Shown here: piece by piece, positions 26,801 through 41,800 of the stretch
Layout of the letters: the number at the start of each line of letters is the position of its first letter
Numbering within the stretch: position 1 is the first letter of the stretch
Assembly (NCBI GenBank): GCA_009617715.1
Contig: VTFK01000460.1
Location: 1 to 64,000 of the forward strand
DNA length: 64,000 nt
Source: Plectrocnemia conspersa
Taxonomy: Eukaryota; Arthropoda; Insecta; Trichoptera; Polycentropodidae
Reading direction: 5' to 3'
The notes under the pieces: model-generated
What the model saw: the letters and a program-made list of their open reading frames with translations, nothing else
Told to the model about the DNA's origin: nothing
The model's database searches: none
Position numbers and translations under genes: made by a program

Positions 26801-29800
26801 ATGCTTTTTGTAGAAGGTGTCACACGCATTCATCTCTTCATTTTAATTGTTTATTTTAAGTAAAGATTAAAAAAAACAACCATATATGCATTTAAACAAT
26901 ACATTGTGTGGTGTGTTGCAGACCACTACCATGTGATTTGATGAAGGCGTGGTGATCTACCTTCTTCCGTAGAGACACGGTGTAGATTGACAGCACGAGC
27001 TCACCCCTCGGTAAGTGAACGGGTGATGCTTGTTGCTTTTGAATCTTTGTTAACTGCTGTTTTTCGCTTTATATATTATACATATGTGTAACGTGTATAA
27101 TCAATATCGAACATATCATATTTACTTACTTTTAAAAGTAAAATCATATTTTTTGTTGGTTTTTGATGAATTTTACGTCACATGTACAAGAGTGAGTCAA
27201 ATGAAAAATTATAAATTAGTAGCAGTGTTACATATTGTTTTAAACGTGCCACATAGTACGAATTAGGCATGCATCAGGGTGATGCATGTCTGTCACTTCA
27301 GTAAGTGTACTAGTGGACTAAACAGTTTCTTAACTTTGCAAGCTCTGTAGCAGACTTCTCTTTCATTGGAGTGGTTAAAGGCATCTTAAATAAAAATCAC
27401 TTTGTGAACAAAAAGCTTTTTCATTAATTTGACGCAAATGGTGATTTATTTCTAGATTTTTTTACAGGAAATTTAACCTAGGTTTATCATTACATGCTGG
27501 AAACTATAAGAGCTAGTAAATAATGCCGCTCTACTTCTTCACCATAACTGATTAAATTCCTCACTCTGCAGGAAAAATGATGCTTACTCTCTTTTGGGAT
27601 AATCGAGGGGTAATTTTAGAGCATTGTTACAATGTGACATTCAAATTTAATTAATTAATCTTTGACTTGCAGTCGAATCAGAATCGTTTTTTGCTGCAAA
27701 GTATAATAAAAGTTTTTATTTGACTCACTCTAGTAATAAATTTAATCAAAGATCATAGTATTCCATATTAACGTTTAGTTTTGAACATGTCTACATTAGG
27801 TTTTAACCTATGTATGTATGTATTATATATGTCCGAGAATACAAATTTTTTTATTGAACCATTATCAAGATAACATTTAGTGGCCTTATAAAATAATCCA
27901 ACTCCGTAAGGAAATAACCAATTATGTGACAAAACTTTAGTTTTCTTATTTGTTTGATATAATTACATTTGCTTTAAAAATAATGCACAATTTTAAAATC
28001 AGTTTTTCAAAGAAAATATGAAAAAAATCTGATTTTAAAATACTATTTTATACACGGTCATTTGGCATATATTTCTTTATTATAAATGAACCTGTACGAT
28101 ATTGATTCTAGGACGTTACATATGAGACTATTCAAGGAGCGAAAAAACATCCAAAACACAATGTGGCTTTAGATCAACAGCCATAACAAAATATCATCTG
28201 AATGTTTTTAAAGACACTACTAATGTAAATTTATATCGTGGCTGTTGAAAAAAATAGCCAGATTTAGGACTACGTCATTAACTTTGTATCATAAATTTTT
28301 TTAAATAGTAAATTTCTTTAAAAAAAAAAGTAAATTATTTTTGTTGCTGTATATTAAAAGCCACAGTGCGTTCTTTTTCTTTTCTTTGTTCATTCATTGA
28401 TTTCAGTTTTTGAGATTAGAATATAAGTTTATTATATAATGACTGCAATTACATATTATTATTAGGTTGGAAATAGCTCTTAGTGTATCTACAAATGAGG
28501 TAAGTCTTTAATTTATTAAACAATTAAACCATAAATTTACTGCATTAAAATGAGTAAAAGATATTCAAATTGCTTATATTTAATAGTATTTAGAAACCAC
28601 GCATGGAGAAATACGGTAAGGTAACATGCTTAATAATAGTATGATTTTAAAATTATTATTAAATGTAATTAAACATCTTGATAACATGTTTTAAAAATAA
28701 TTTGTGATTAAGAATATCAGAAAAAATAAAATATTCTTATTGAATAACATGAGAAAAAAATCGATTTTTTACTTTATAGTTCGATATGATATATATCCTT
28801 ATAGGTAATTGGCAGTTGTCGAGATAAAATCGTAAAATTTATCACTTCACGGTTTTCTATATCTAAAAAAATATTATTTTCTAAAAAAATATTATATATA
28901 GGGGGTATTTTAAATATACTTTTTATAGTCTTTTTATATATTATGTCTTTTTTTAAATTTTAATATATTATTATTAATGCTCTCTCAAAAAACAATATTT
29001 AGATGGTCGTTCTGAAGATGTTTAATTGCACTATTATTATTCTCTATTTCTCATATTTCTCGAATAAATTAACAAAATACTGAATTATTTTATTCAATAT
29101 TTAATTTAATTATCAAATTAAACTATAGTTACTAATAATATTCATAAAATGTTTCACAATATCCATCATTTCATTCATCATTAATTTAATTTTGTTATGT
29201 ATCAAAATGACCGTTTGCATTATATCAATAAACAATATAAATTCTGATGAAAAGCTTCAACCCCATAATGAAATATGAGAATAGCATTGTAATAACAATA
29301 AACATTATATCCATTAAAATAGGTTTTATTTTGTTACAGATGGTACAAATTTATCGAAGGATCCTCCAGGAAACAACCTGTTACTTTGGACGATAGAGTG
29401 AAACAAGTCTCAGGAACTCTAATCATTAAAGAAGCGCTTGTTGAAGACTCTGGCAAATATTTGTGCGTTGTAAACAATTCTGTTGGAGGTAAAGATTAAA
29501 ATGTTTTTTTTTTACTAAGATTTTATGAGTTGTGTTATTTATTATTAATAATTTTAGGCGAATCTGTTGAGACTGTTTTGACCGTTACCGCTCCTCTGAA
29601 GACTACTATTGAACCAGCTACGCAAACCGTCGACTTTGGTAGACCCGCTTTGTTCACGTGCCGAATTGAAGGAAATCCCATCAAGACAATCAACTGGCTC
29701 AAGGATGGAAAGGATATCAACCATCACGATCCAATTTTGAGGTATATTTTAATATAATAATAATATTTGTTTAATATTAATATTTATGTAAAATATACAT

Positions 29801-32800
29801 AAATGTTTAGGATTGAATCTGTAAAGAAGGAAGATAAGGGAATGTACCAGTGTTTTATCCGCAACGATCAAGAAAGTGCAGGAGCCAGCGCCGAACTTAA
29901 ACTTGGAGGAAGATGTGAGTTTGACAAACATATTTGCTTCTTTATTATATAATTTTTTATTAAAATAATGTTTATTTTACTAGTCGAACCTCCACAAATC
30001 CGCCACAGCTTTGCTGAACAAACAATGCACCCAGGACCAGCCGTAGTTTTGAAATGCATCGCTTCTGGAAATCCAACGCCCGAACTCTCTTGGGAATTGG
30101 ACGGAAAACGCCTTACAAACACTGAGAGATTCCAAGTATTTATATTCTCTAATGATGATATATGTATATTCAAACTTTTTACTTAATCTGTATTTATTTT
30201 TTGTTATAGGTTGGTCAATATGTTACAGTTGATGGAAATGTGGTATCTCATCTAAACATCTCTTCGATTCATACAAACGATGGAGGTCTTTACAAGTGCA
30301 TCGCTACTAGCAAGGTATATATTTGACATCATAATATGTATTTTTTTCATGAATATGTATGTGTTTGATTAAATTATTAGGTTGGAAGTGCTTCACATTC
30401 CGGAAGAGTTAACGTGTATGGTCTACCTTTCGTTCGGCCCATGGACAAGCACTCGATCGTCGCCAGTGAAACTTTGATTGTGAACTGCCCCGTCGCCGGA
30501 TATCCCATTGAGTCTATCGTCTGGGAGAGAGATGGCAGAGTTCTACCCATCAATAGGAAACAGAAGGTCTTCCCCAATGGAACACTGGTTATCGAAAACG
30601 TAGAGAGGATGAGCGACCAGGCTACGTACACATGTGTCGCCAAGAACGCCCAAGGATACACCGACAGAAAAACACTCGAAGTCAACGTAATGGGTGAGTA
30701 ATGTTTTTATCTATCTAATTTTAAAGGATAAATGCCAAAAAAGGATGATATAAAATATCAGAATATTTTTTAATTAATAAAAATGTACTTTTCTTTCTTA
30801 TTATATAACCAGTATCACACTCATTTAAAAATCAACATAAAAGTAGTATAAACTAACCATAAGTTTTCTTTATTTTGTTACGAAATAATTGATTTATAAA
30901 GTTTTATCTTTTATATTTATGAACTACTGTTATATTGTTGTATTTTATAAGAACAAGCCATTTAAAATCAGTAATATTATTAATATATAATCAGGTAATA
31001 ATTTAAAATGATCAAGTAACTTTATCATCAACAATTTTACTTGCAATTTCTTCGATTTTAAAATTTTTTTATGATTCTTAAGAGAAAAGTACATTTTTTA
31101 TAATCATTCTTTTTAAATATAAAGAACTTGTATTTGAAATATAATATGTATTTTTAAATTTCAGAATTATTTCAATAAATTTAACAACAATAAGTTTTCT
31201 TAATTTGTTTATATTATTCATATAATATTTTTTATACGTGATTAATAATAATTATTGCAATTTATTACATAGATAAGTATTTTAAAAGCTATTCTGTATT
31301 TAATTGAAAAGTTTTGCTTATTTTATTTTATGTCGGATAAATATTAAAGAAAACTTATTGTTATATTATTTTATTATAAATAAATATGATATGTAATACA
31401 TATACGAATTACTTTGAAACACTTTTTAATTTCATATTATTAAAGTGGCAATTCAGAAACAATGACCCAAAAATATTTTTAAATTTATGATTATTTATCG
31501 TTTTAAAATCATTGCTACATTTTTTCTGAATTTTTTTATTGTCAACATCTTGTCGTAAATTATTAAATTAAAAAATAATCAGTCATTCTAATTTCTATAT
31601 TGCTTCTGTGTATTATATATCATATTTTTAAACATGTATTAATAATAACTGTGTATTTTTACTTTTGAAAGCAGGATTGTATTTATTTGTAAGGGTGCAA
31701 TTAAGTAAATTTAATAAAGCGTCATCAACTGGTAAGATGTTGACGGGTTATATTGTTAAAATACATGATACAAGCTTCAAGGTGCAATTAAGTAAAAAAA
31801 AATCTGATCTGATAACGAAAGTAGCAAGAAGGATAAGATTTAATAATAATTGAAAATGACATAGTGGATTACTACTGTTTTTCTTTGTGAAAAAGTGCCA
31901 CCGCAGATTCTGCCATTCGAATTTGCTACCGAAACTGCCGACGCCGGAGACATGGCTACCGTTCAGTGCGCAATCAATAAGGGAGATTTGCCTGTACAGA
32001 TTACATGGAGCCTAAACGGCAATATCATCGAACAACAGAACCCTTTGGGAATATCGATAACGAAGGTTAACAGACAAATATCAGCATTGAGCATCGATTC
32101 CGTGAGCGCTGAACACAAAGGAGACTACACGTGTACAGTGAAGAACACGGCCGGAACGGTTAACCACACAGCAAAACTCTTCGTCAACGGTAGAATACAA
32201 GAACAGATAGTTTAGTTATACGTGCCCTCAAATGTGTTACAATCACATTTTCAAATCCTGCATTCCGTTGTTATCAGTTATTCCTCAGATTATGCCCTTT
32301 TCATTTGGCGAAGAGCCATCAAACGCCGGGGATATGGCGGCTGTACAGTGCATGATTACCAAAGGCGATATTCCGATAAATATCACATGGATGCTGAATG
32401 ACTTACCGATAGGCTCTAGCACTAGGGGTGTGTCGGTAATGAGAAATAGTCCCAGGCTCAGTGCTCTTAGTATAGAATCAGTATCCGCTGAGCATCGTGG
32501 GATTTATACATGCTATGCTAAAAATTTAGCTGGAAACTAGCCAGTCAGCTGAGCTATCAGTGAACGGTATTTTAATATAAGCTTGATGTTTTTAGATAAT
32601 TTGTCTTTTTTAATTATAATTATTTTATCCTGATAGTATATATTTTATAACTTTTGAACAAATAGCACCACCGATCATACACCCTTTTACGTTCGGAGAC
32701 GAAACTATCAATTCGGGAGATACTGTCTCCGTGCAGTGCACCGTAAAGGGTGACCTTCCTTTGAACATACAATGGATGTACGGGGATATATTGCTCGATA

Positions 32801-35800
32801 AAGACGATTCAGGAATTTCCATCACTAGAATCAGTCAACGCGTTTCTACATTAACTATTGATAGCGTGACTGCGAATCATAGAGCCTTATACACTTGCAC
32901 AGCGAGCAATAAGGCCGGAAAAGTTAATCAATCTGCGAGTCTAGAAGTCAATGGTATTTTAATATGCATGCCAAGATATTATATGTATTTTGTGTTAATC
33001 ATCCCATATGTTGTCACTCATCCTTAGTTTCCATATATAGATTTTAATTTTGTTTCAACACAGTCGCACCGCAAATAACACCGTTTAATTTCGGCGATGA
33101 GACGCTCAATGCCGGGGACACGGTTTCTTTAACTTGCACAGTCATCAAAGGCGACATGCCTTTGGATATTTACTGGAGCCTGAACGGCAAAAAAAGTTGA
33201 ATCCGATGACGGAATAAGCATTAACAGAAATGGAAGGAGGATATCAGTTATGAGTATAGACTCTGTTCAGGCAGTGCATAGAGGAAATTATAGTTGCATT
33301 GCCATCAATAACGCAGGAAAAGCAGTTCATTCCGCTTTTGTATACGTAAACGGTACCATAACATTCTTGATTTATCATATTTGTTGTGAAGTTCCTTTTT
33401 TTAGTTTAACTTCCAATCCTACCTAATATATTGAGATTTTTTTGAAAGTGGCACCTCAGATCATGCCGTTCAGTTTTGGTGAAGAACCTGCCAATGCCGG
33501 AGACACGACTTCCGTCCAGTGCACCGTCATCAAAGGCGACATGCCTTTGCAAATCGAATGGTATTCTAACAGAGTCAAGATTGATAAACAAAACAACGGA
33601 ATAGCTATCACTAGAATGAGCAATAGAATTAGCGCTTTGAGTATTGAATCAATAAAAGCAGAGCACGGTAGTTCATTCACATGTGTAGCTTCAAACAAAG
33701 CTGGAACGTCCAACTTTACATCTGTTCTAATAGTCAATGGTATTTCTAAATCAAAAAACATTAATTCAATCATTTATTATTATTAGTTAGATCCTAATGT
33801 CAATCCTAGTTCCTTAATAGCTTTTTTTTTTTTATTATGTACAGTCACTCCTCAGATTACTCCATTTAACTTTGGCGATGAAACTCTCAACGCCGGTGAT
33901 ACCGTATCTTTAACTTGCACTGTCAATAAGGGAGACTTGCCTTTAAAGATCAATTGGAACTTAAACGACAAACTCATAACTCCGAACGACGGAATAACTA
34001 TTGCTACTGGAAAGAGAATATCAATGTTGAGTATTGATTCTGTCGAAGCAGTTCACAAAGGGAACTATAGTTGTATTGCTAGCAATACAGCTGGGACTGC
34101 CATACATTATGCCTATTTATATGTCAACGGTATTGATAGAATAATATCATAAATTAGCTATTAGATATATGTTTTCAATCCTCGTTCATTACTCCTAGCC
34201 CTTAGATCATTCTCTTAATTATAATTCAAGTCGCCCCACAAATTATGCCGTTCAGCTTCGGAGAAGAGCCGGCTAACGCCGGAGATACGACATCTGTTCA
34301 ATGCACTGTCATAAAAGGCGACTTGCCGATGCAAATCGATTGGTACTCCAAAGGAATGAAAGTCGAGAAGCAAAATAACGGGCTTATAATAAGCAGAACG
34401 ACAAGTAGAATCAGCGCGTTGAGCATTGAATCAATCAAAGCAGAACACGGTGGTTCATTCACATGCGTAGCTTCCAACAAAGCAGGAGCAACAAATTTCA
34501 CATCTGTGTTGATAGTCAACGGTATTTCTAAATCAAAAAAACATATTTATTTAACTGTTTATTGTTATTAGTTATATCCTGATATCAATTCCAGCTCCTT
34601 AATAGTATTTTTTTATTATAAACAGTCGCTCCTCAGATTACTCCGTTTAATTTTGGCGATGAAACCCTCAATGCTGGCGATACTGTATCTTTAACTTGCA
34701 CGGTCAATAAGGGAGATTTGCCTTTAAACATCAACTGGAATTTAAACAACAAAAATATCACTCAAAACGATGGAGTGACAATCAGCAGAAGCGGGAAGAG
34801 AATATCGGTACTAAGTATAGATTCTGTACAGGCGATTTGCATAGGCAATTATAGCTGTATCGCCACTAATGCAGCTGGAAAAGCTGTCCATTATGCTTAC
34901 CTCTACGTTAATGGTACTTCTGAACGATGACAATAATTTTAAATTAATATTTAGTTTGCCTCATGTCCTTCCTATAAAACATAACATATATTCTCCGTGT
35001 CCTTAAGTGGCCCCTCAGATCATGCCGTTCAATTTCGGTGAAGAGCCTGTGAACGCAGGAGAGATGACTTCTGCATATTGCTCAGTCAATAAAGGAGACA
35101 TGCCTTTACAAATCGAATGGTACTTGAATGAAAATAAGATCATAAATCAAAAGAATGGAATAATATTCACTAGAACCACTAACAGGATTAGCGTATTAAG
35201 CATAGAATCTATCAGAGCTGAACATGGTGGTTCTTTTACTTGTGTCGCTACGAACAAAGCAGGAACTACAAACCATACATCGATGTTGATTGTTAATGGT
35301 ACTTTAATGGCTTGTTTATGTAGTTATTTTATTTTTATTTTCAATTCCTTTAATAATTCCTGTTCTAACTGGTTAGAATTATAAACTAAATATTTTAATT
35401 TGACTTGAAGTCGCGCCTCAAATCATGCCGTTCAGTTTCGGAGAAGAGCCTGCAAACGCAGGAGAGATGACCACTATACAATGTGCAGTCAATAAAGGAG
35501 ATTTACCTTTACAAATTGAGTGGTACTTGAATGGAGTTAAAATCGCAAGTCAAAACAACGGAATAACATTCTCTAGAACCACAAAACGCATCAGTGCTTT
35601 AAATATAGAATCAATAAGAGCTGAACATGGTGGTACTTTTACTTGTGTTGCTGTAAATAAAGCAGGAACTACAAACCATACATCAGTGTTGATTGTTAAT
35701 GGTACTTTTTAAAAATTTATATCAATTGTATAGTTGTTTTAGATTAGTTATATTTATTTAATTTATATTCCTGGATATTTCCTTCTCTAACATATTTGGA

Positions 35801-38800
35801 CATTTAAGAAATGCTGACTTTTATAGTATTGAATATTAAACTGTTTCTTTGATTTGCAAGTTGCACCTCAAATCATGCCGTTCAGTTTCGGAGAAGAGCC
35901 TGCTAACGCAGGAGAGATGACTATAATACAATGCGCAGTCAATAAAGGAGATTTGCCGTTACAAATCGAATGGTATTTAAATGGAAATATGATCACAACT
36001 CGAAACAGTGGAATATCATTCTCCAGAACCACTAGTCGGATTAGTACTTTGAGCATAGAATCAATCAGAGCCGAACACGGTGGTTCTTTTACTTGCGTTT
36101 CTTCAAATAAGGCAGGCACTGCAAATCATACATCAGTGCTTATTGTTAATGGTACTTTTTTACTTGTAGAGTTATGTGTAGTAGATACTTTATTTTGTTT
36201 TTCATTCCTTGCATTCCTTTTCAAACATACTTTAATATAAAAATAGATATTGATTATAATTATTTCACTTAAAAGTCGCTCCACAAATCATGCCGTTCAG
36301 TTTCGGAGAAGAGCCTGCAAATGCGGGAGAGATGACTATAATACAATGTGCAGTCAGTAAGGGAGATTTTCCATTGCAAATCGACTGGTACTCGAACGGC
36401 GTGAAGCTTGATAAGCAAAACAATGGGATAACAATCAATAGAATGAGTAACAGAGTCAGCGCATTGAGCATTGAATCCATAAAAGCAGAACACGGAAGCT
36501 CATACATGTGTGTGGCTGGAAACAAAGCCGGAATAACCAATTACACATCAGTGTTGATAGTCAATGGTACTCTTTTAAGATACTTTGTGTTATCAGTTTT
36601 ATATTCGATTTTATAATTTTATCCTCGAATAATTCCCTTTCCAATAAATGAGGCATGTCAGATATTTATGAAAATCTTTGATTTTAAAGTTGCTCCTCAA
36701 ATCATGCCGTTCAGTTTTGGAGAAGAGCCTGCAAATGCAGGAGAGATGACCACTATACAATGTGCAGTCAATAAAGGAGATTTTCCTTTGGAAATCAATT
36801 GGTACTTGAATGGAGTTAGGATTGCAAGCCAAAATAACGGAATAACATTCTCTAGAACTACAAGTCGCATCAGTACTTTAAGCATAGAATCAATCAGAGC
36901 TGAACATGGTGGTACATTTACTTGTGTTGCTATAAATAAGGCAGGAACTACAAACCATACATCCGTGCTAATCGTTAATGGTACTTTTTAGATATATAAA
37001 TGAATTGCATAGATCTTGTATTTAATTTTAAGCCAATTTTATATTAAATCCTAATATTATTTTTATCCCTGAATAAACCCTATCTGATTAGGTATATAGA
37101 ACAGTGAATATAATTAATGATTTCAAATCAAATTCCACTCCAATCTTATTTCCACATCTACTCTTTTCAAAACCTTCTTTGAGATTAGAACTTACAATAG
37201 CTAATGTCTTGTCTGAAAAGTAAATAGAAAAATATGTTACAGTTGATAGCTGTTATTTATTTCTATATGGTTATATATAGCCAATATTACTTTATGGAAA
37301 TTCACAACTTGCATATATAGAATTAATAAATTTTATGAAATTAATGAATAAAAAACTTTGATTTGAAAGTCGCTCCTCAAATCATGCCGTTCAGTTTCGG
37401 AGACGAACCTACGAATGCAGGAGAAATGACTTCTTTACAATGCACTGTCAACAAAGGCGATTTGCCTATACAAATCGAATGGCACTTGAATGGAGCTAAG
37501 ATTGCAAGTCAAAACAATGGAATAACATTCTCTAGAACAACGACTCGGATCAGTACTTTAAGCATAGAATCAATTAGGGCCGAACACAGTGGTTCTTTTA
37601 CTTGTGTTGCTATCAACAAAGCAGGAACTACTAACCATACATCGGTGTTGATTGTTAATGGTACATTAATAACTTGTAAATTTTATGTAGTTTATTTATT
37701 TTTATTTTTAATTCCTTGCATAACTCCTATTCTGCCTTGTAGCATTAGATATTGATTATCTTAATTTCATTTTAAAGTCACACCTCAAATCATGCCATTC
37801 AGTTTTGGAGAAGAGCCTGTGAATGCAGGAGATATGACTATGATACAATGTGCAGTCAATAAAGGAGATTTGCCTTTAGAAATCGAGTGGTACTTGAATG
37901 GAGTTAAGATTGCAAGTCAAAATAACGGAATAACATTCTCTAGAACCACAAATCGCATGAGTGCTCTTAACATAGAGTCGATCAGAGCTGAACATGGTGG
38001 TTCTTTTACTTGCGCTGCCATAAATAAAGCAGGAACTACGAATCATACATCAGTGTTAATCGTTAATGGTACTATTTAGAGATTTTTAGCAATTGCGTAT
38101 ATGTTTTAGATTACTTATTTTTTATTTTATTTATATTCCTGGATATATCCTTCTCTAATATATTTAGACACTTAAGATTTTATATTATTTGGTATTAAAT
38201 TGTTTGATTCACAAGTTGCACCTCAAATCATGCCGCTCAGTTTCGGAGACGAGCCTGCTAACGCAGGAGAGATGACTGTAATACAATGCGTAGTCAATAA
38301 AGGAGATTTGCCGTTACAAATCGAATGGTATTTGAATGGAGCTATGATTACGACTCGAAACAGTGGAATAACTTTCTCCAGAACCACTATTCGGATCAGC
38401 ACTTTGAGCATAGAATCGATTAGAGCCGAACATGGCGGTTCTTTTTCTTGTGTTGCTATAAATAAAGCAGGAACTGCAAATCATACATCAGTGCTTATTG
38501 TTAACGGTACTTTTTAAATTTTTTAGCGTTAACGTTAACATATGTAGTAGATATTTTATTTTATTTTTCATTCCTTGAATTCCTTCTCAAATTTACCCCA
38601 ATATAAGAAATTTGATTATTCAAAATTAGTTACTGATTATAATTGTCTGGCTTAAAAGTCGCCCCTCAAATCATACCGTTCACTTTCGGCGATGAGCCTG
38701 TAAATGCGGGAGAGATGACTTCAGCCCAATGCACGGTCAACAAGGGCGACCCACCGTTGCAGATTGATTGGTACTCAAAGGGAGTGAAAATCAACGGAAA

Positions 38801-41800
38801 CAGCAATGGAATCACTGTCACCAAAATAAATAATAGAATGAGCGCCTTGAGCATTGAATCCATCAAAGCGGAACATGGTGGTCCTATTACATGCACAGTA
38901 ACGAACAAAGCGGGAACAACAAATTATTCATCCATATTAACCGTTAATGGTACTTTATATACTAGATTATAGATAGATTAATTTTAGATTTTGTTTTTTG
39001 TTTTAATCCGGATCCTGTGTGAATTTATAATATTCCCTTCTTTAGTACCTCCTCAAATGAATCCATTTGAATTCACTGACGAAACGATGAACGTTGAAGA
39101 CACTGTGTCGTTAACATGCACGGTCAGCAAAGGCGATTTCCCGCTTGATATTTCATGGGAATTCAACGGTAAAGCTTTGAAAAATGGCAACGGAATCGTC
39201 GTTAATCAAAACAGTAAAAGGATCTCGATGTTGAGCATTGATGCAGTCCAAGCAGCTCACCGAGGAAATTACACGTGCATCGCTAAGAATAAAGCTGGAA
39301 ATGCAATGCATACGGCACAGTTGAACGTCAATGGTAGATCATTTAAAGTCATAATGATCATAACTTTTATTTTATGTTATATATTTTTAGATAAATACTC
39401 CTTATCCTATGCATATTTTCCTTCATTATATTTTTGTTGTTTGGGTTAGTATCTCCTCAGATCATGCCTTTCGATTTCGGAAGCGATCCTGCTAACGCCC
39501 TCGATATGGTCCTTGTCACTTGTGCCGTTAGCAAAGGCGATCTTCCATTGAAGATCAAATGGTTAAAAGATGACAGTGAAATACTATCCGGTCAAACCGG
39601 CATTGTCATCACTATGACAAAAAGAACAAGTCAACTAAGTATCGAGTCGCTCTCACACGATAATCAGGGAATGTACACATGCGTCGTAAAAAACAGAGCC
39701 GGAAAAGCAAATCACACTACAAAGTTGGTAGTTAATGGTAACCTTGATATTGGATAATATCTAGATATTTTTTCTACTTTAAATGTCTCTAGTTTTTATG
39801 TATTAGTTAGATCCCTTTCCTTACATATTTTGTAATAGTATTAGTGATAATACTGTACAATAAATTTTATTTTTTTTTGTTAAAAAGATACGATAATCGT
39901 TTTTATATGTTTAATTATACACTGATTTCAAATCTATCAATATTTTTTTGGTATAATTGATTTTATTATTAATAAATTTTAATAATACTTTCACTTTGAT
40001 TAAATACTTAAAAATTGTTTATATCCATGTTATTCATTACGGTGCATAGCATATATTGAATTTATTTAAAGCCGAGTCTTGAGGGTTATATTACAATTAT
40101 TTATTTCATCTATCATAATAAGTAGTTAAAATACAATTATAATTATTTTTAATGTTTTATCAAAGTTAAATTTTTCTTAAAAATGATCAAAAACCCAATT
40201 ATAAAAAAAAGTAATTGATGTGATTAAACTAATGATTATGACAACCTGAAATCAGCGCCAAATTTTAAAGTCGAATAAGATTATCATATTGGTAGTGTTA
40301 TCGCAAAGAGATCTACTAAAAAAATGCTTTTTGTCATAGTTCAAACATTCAAAACAGCTGCGTGAATTAGGATTTTATCGCTTACTGAAAATATACACTT
40401 TGTAGATTATCTACTATGTGCTATTTTCCGAAACATTTTTTTGTAAACAGTACTACAAATTTAATAAGCAGTAATTTAAAATAACCAATGGGTACGATTT
40501 AAATAAATATTTTGTTCCATAAAACGAATTGTTTGTGCGTTTATATAAGTTAAATCTTCCAATTTTTTCTTCCGAAAAGGATTCGTTACAGAGAGTTATT
40601 CATGGGGTGTTCATTTTTAACCAATGCTCGCTTGCTACCGTTCGCTCGTATCTAATACGCCCAACAGTAATGCATTAAAAAATTGTTTTATGGAAAAATT
40701 ATTATATACATATTGATCATTTAAATTGTTCTCATAATCAATTACTGGTATTAAAAATATATAAATATTGTAAATATGAAGCCATAAATACAACAATAGG
40801 ATTCTCTTTTGATATATTATGAGTCGTTTCATAATATAATATTTGGATTAAATAAAAAAAAATTCTGATAGATCCCTCTGCGATATCTCCGCTGATACCT
40901 TTGTAGCAAAGAATTGTACAGTAAATGATGAATTTCAGAATTTTGTTATAAATATGTTGAAGATGATTGATTATAATGAACATATATGTTATTGGCAGCA
41001 TAAAATGTTTTTCTAATAAACTTTTTATAGCTCTCAATAATATTTGATTTTCACAGTGGCTCCGATAATATCACCTTTTGAGTTTGACGAGTCAGTATAT
41101 TACGGGGAATCGGTTCAAGTCAATTGCCACATTCCTAAAGGCGACTTACCCATAAAGCTAACATGGAACTTTCACGGAAGAGAAATGTCGTCTCACTTGG
41201 GTATTTTGACCACAAAGGTGGGCGATCGCTCTTCGATATTAACTATTTCCACGGCCACGGCTGCACACAGCGGCAACTACACTTGCACAGCTAGTAATCC
41301 CGTCGGCACAGTCAGCTATACGGCCAGTTTGAATGTTAAGGGTATATGAAAGCGAACACTCATTTTAATTTCCTTTTATGTTTTTTTTTAACATTCACCT
41401 TCCAAAACTCCCATCAGTTCAGACCACATTACACCAATCATAACACTAAGACGGATATTGTGGAACGTTTCTTTAATTATCAGTGATGCCGCACATTGTT
41501 CCGTTCGATATGGAAGACACAATTTATTCCGGAGAGTCTGTACAACTGCAATGCCACGTATCCAAAGGCGACTTGCCTCTTCAGATTAACTGGAATTTCC
41601 ACGGACTAGAATTATCGTCTCACTTGGGTATCTCCACCATGAAGGCGGGTGAAAGAACTTCTCTCTTAAGCATATCGTCTGTTACGTCACGGCACAGTGG
41701 AACCTACAGTTGTACGGCATCAAACAAGGCTGGCAGCACCTCGTATTCTGCTACAGTCCACGTAAACGGTAGAGAAGTCATAGGGAATGGTGTCTTTAAA

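Noticed and set aside
33456..36885. Many minus-strand open frames of 60-105 codons opposite exon 9 variants.
   Set aside because: They are antisense shadows of conserved exons and repeat with the same spacing; no independent start, splice or family evidence.
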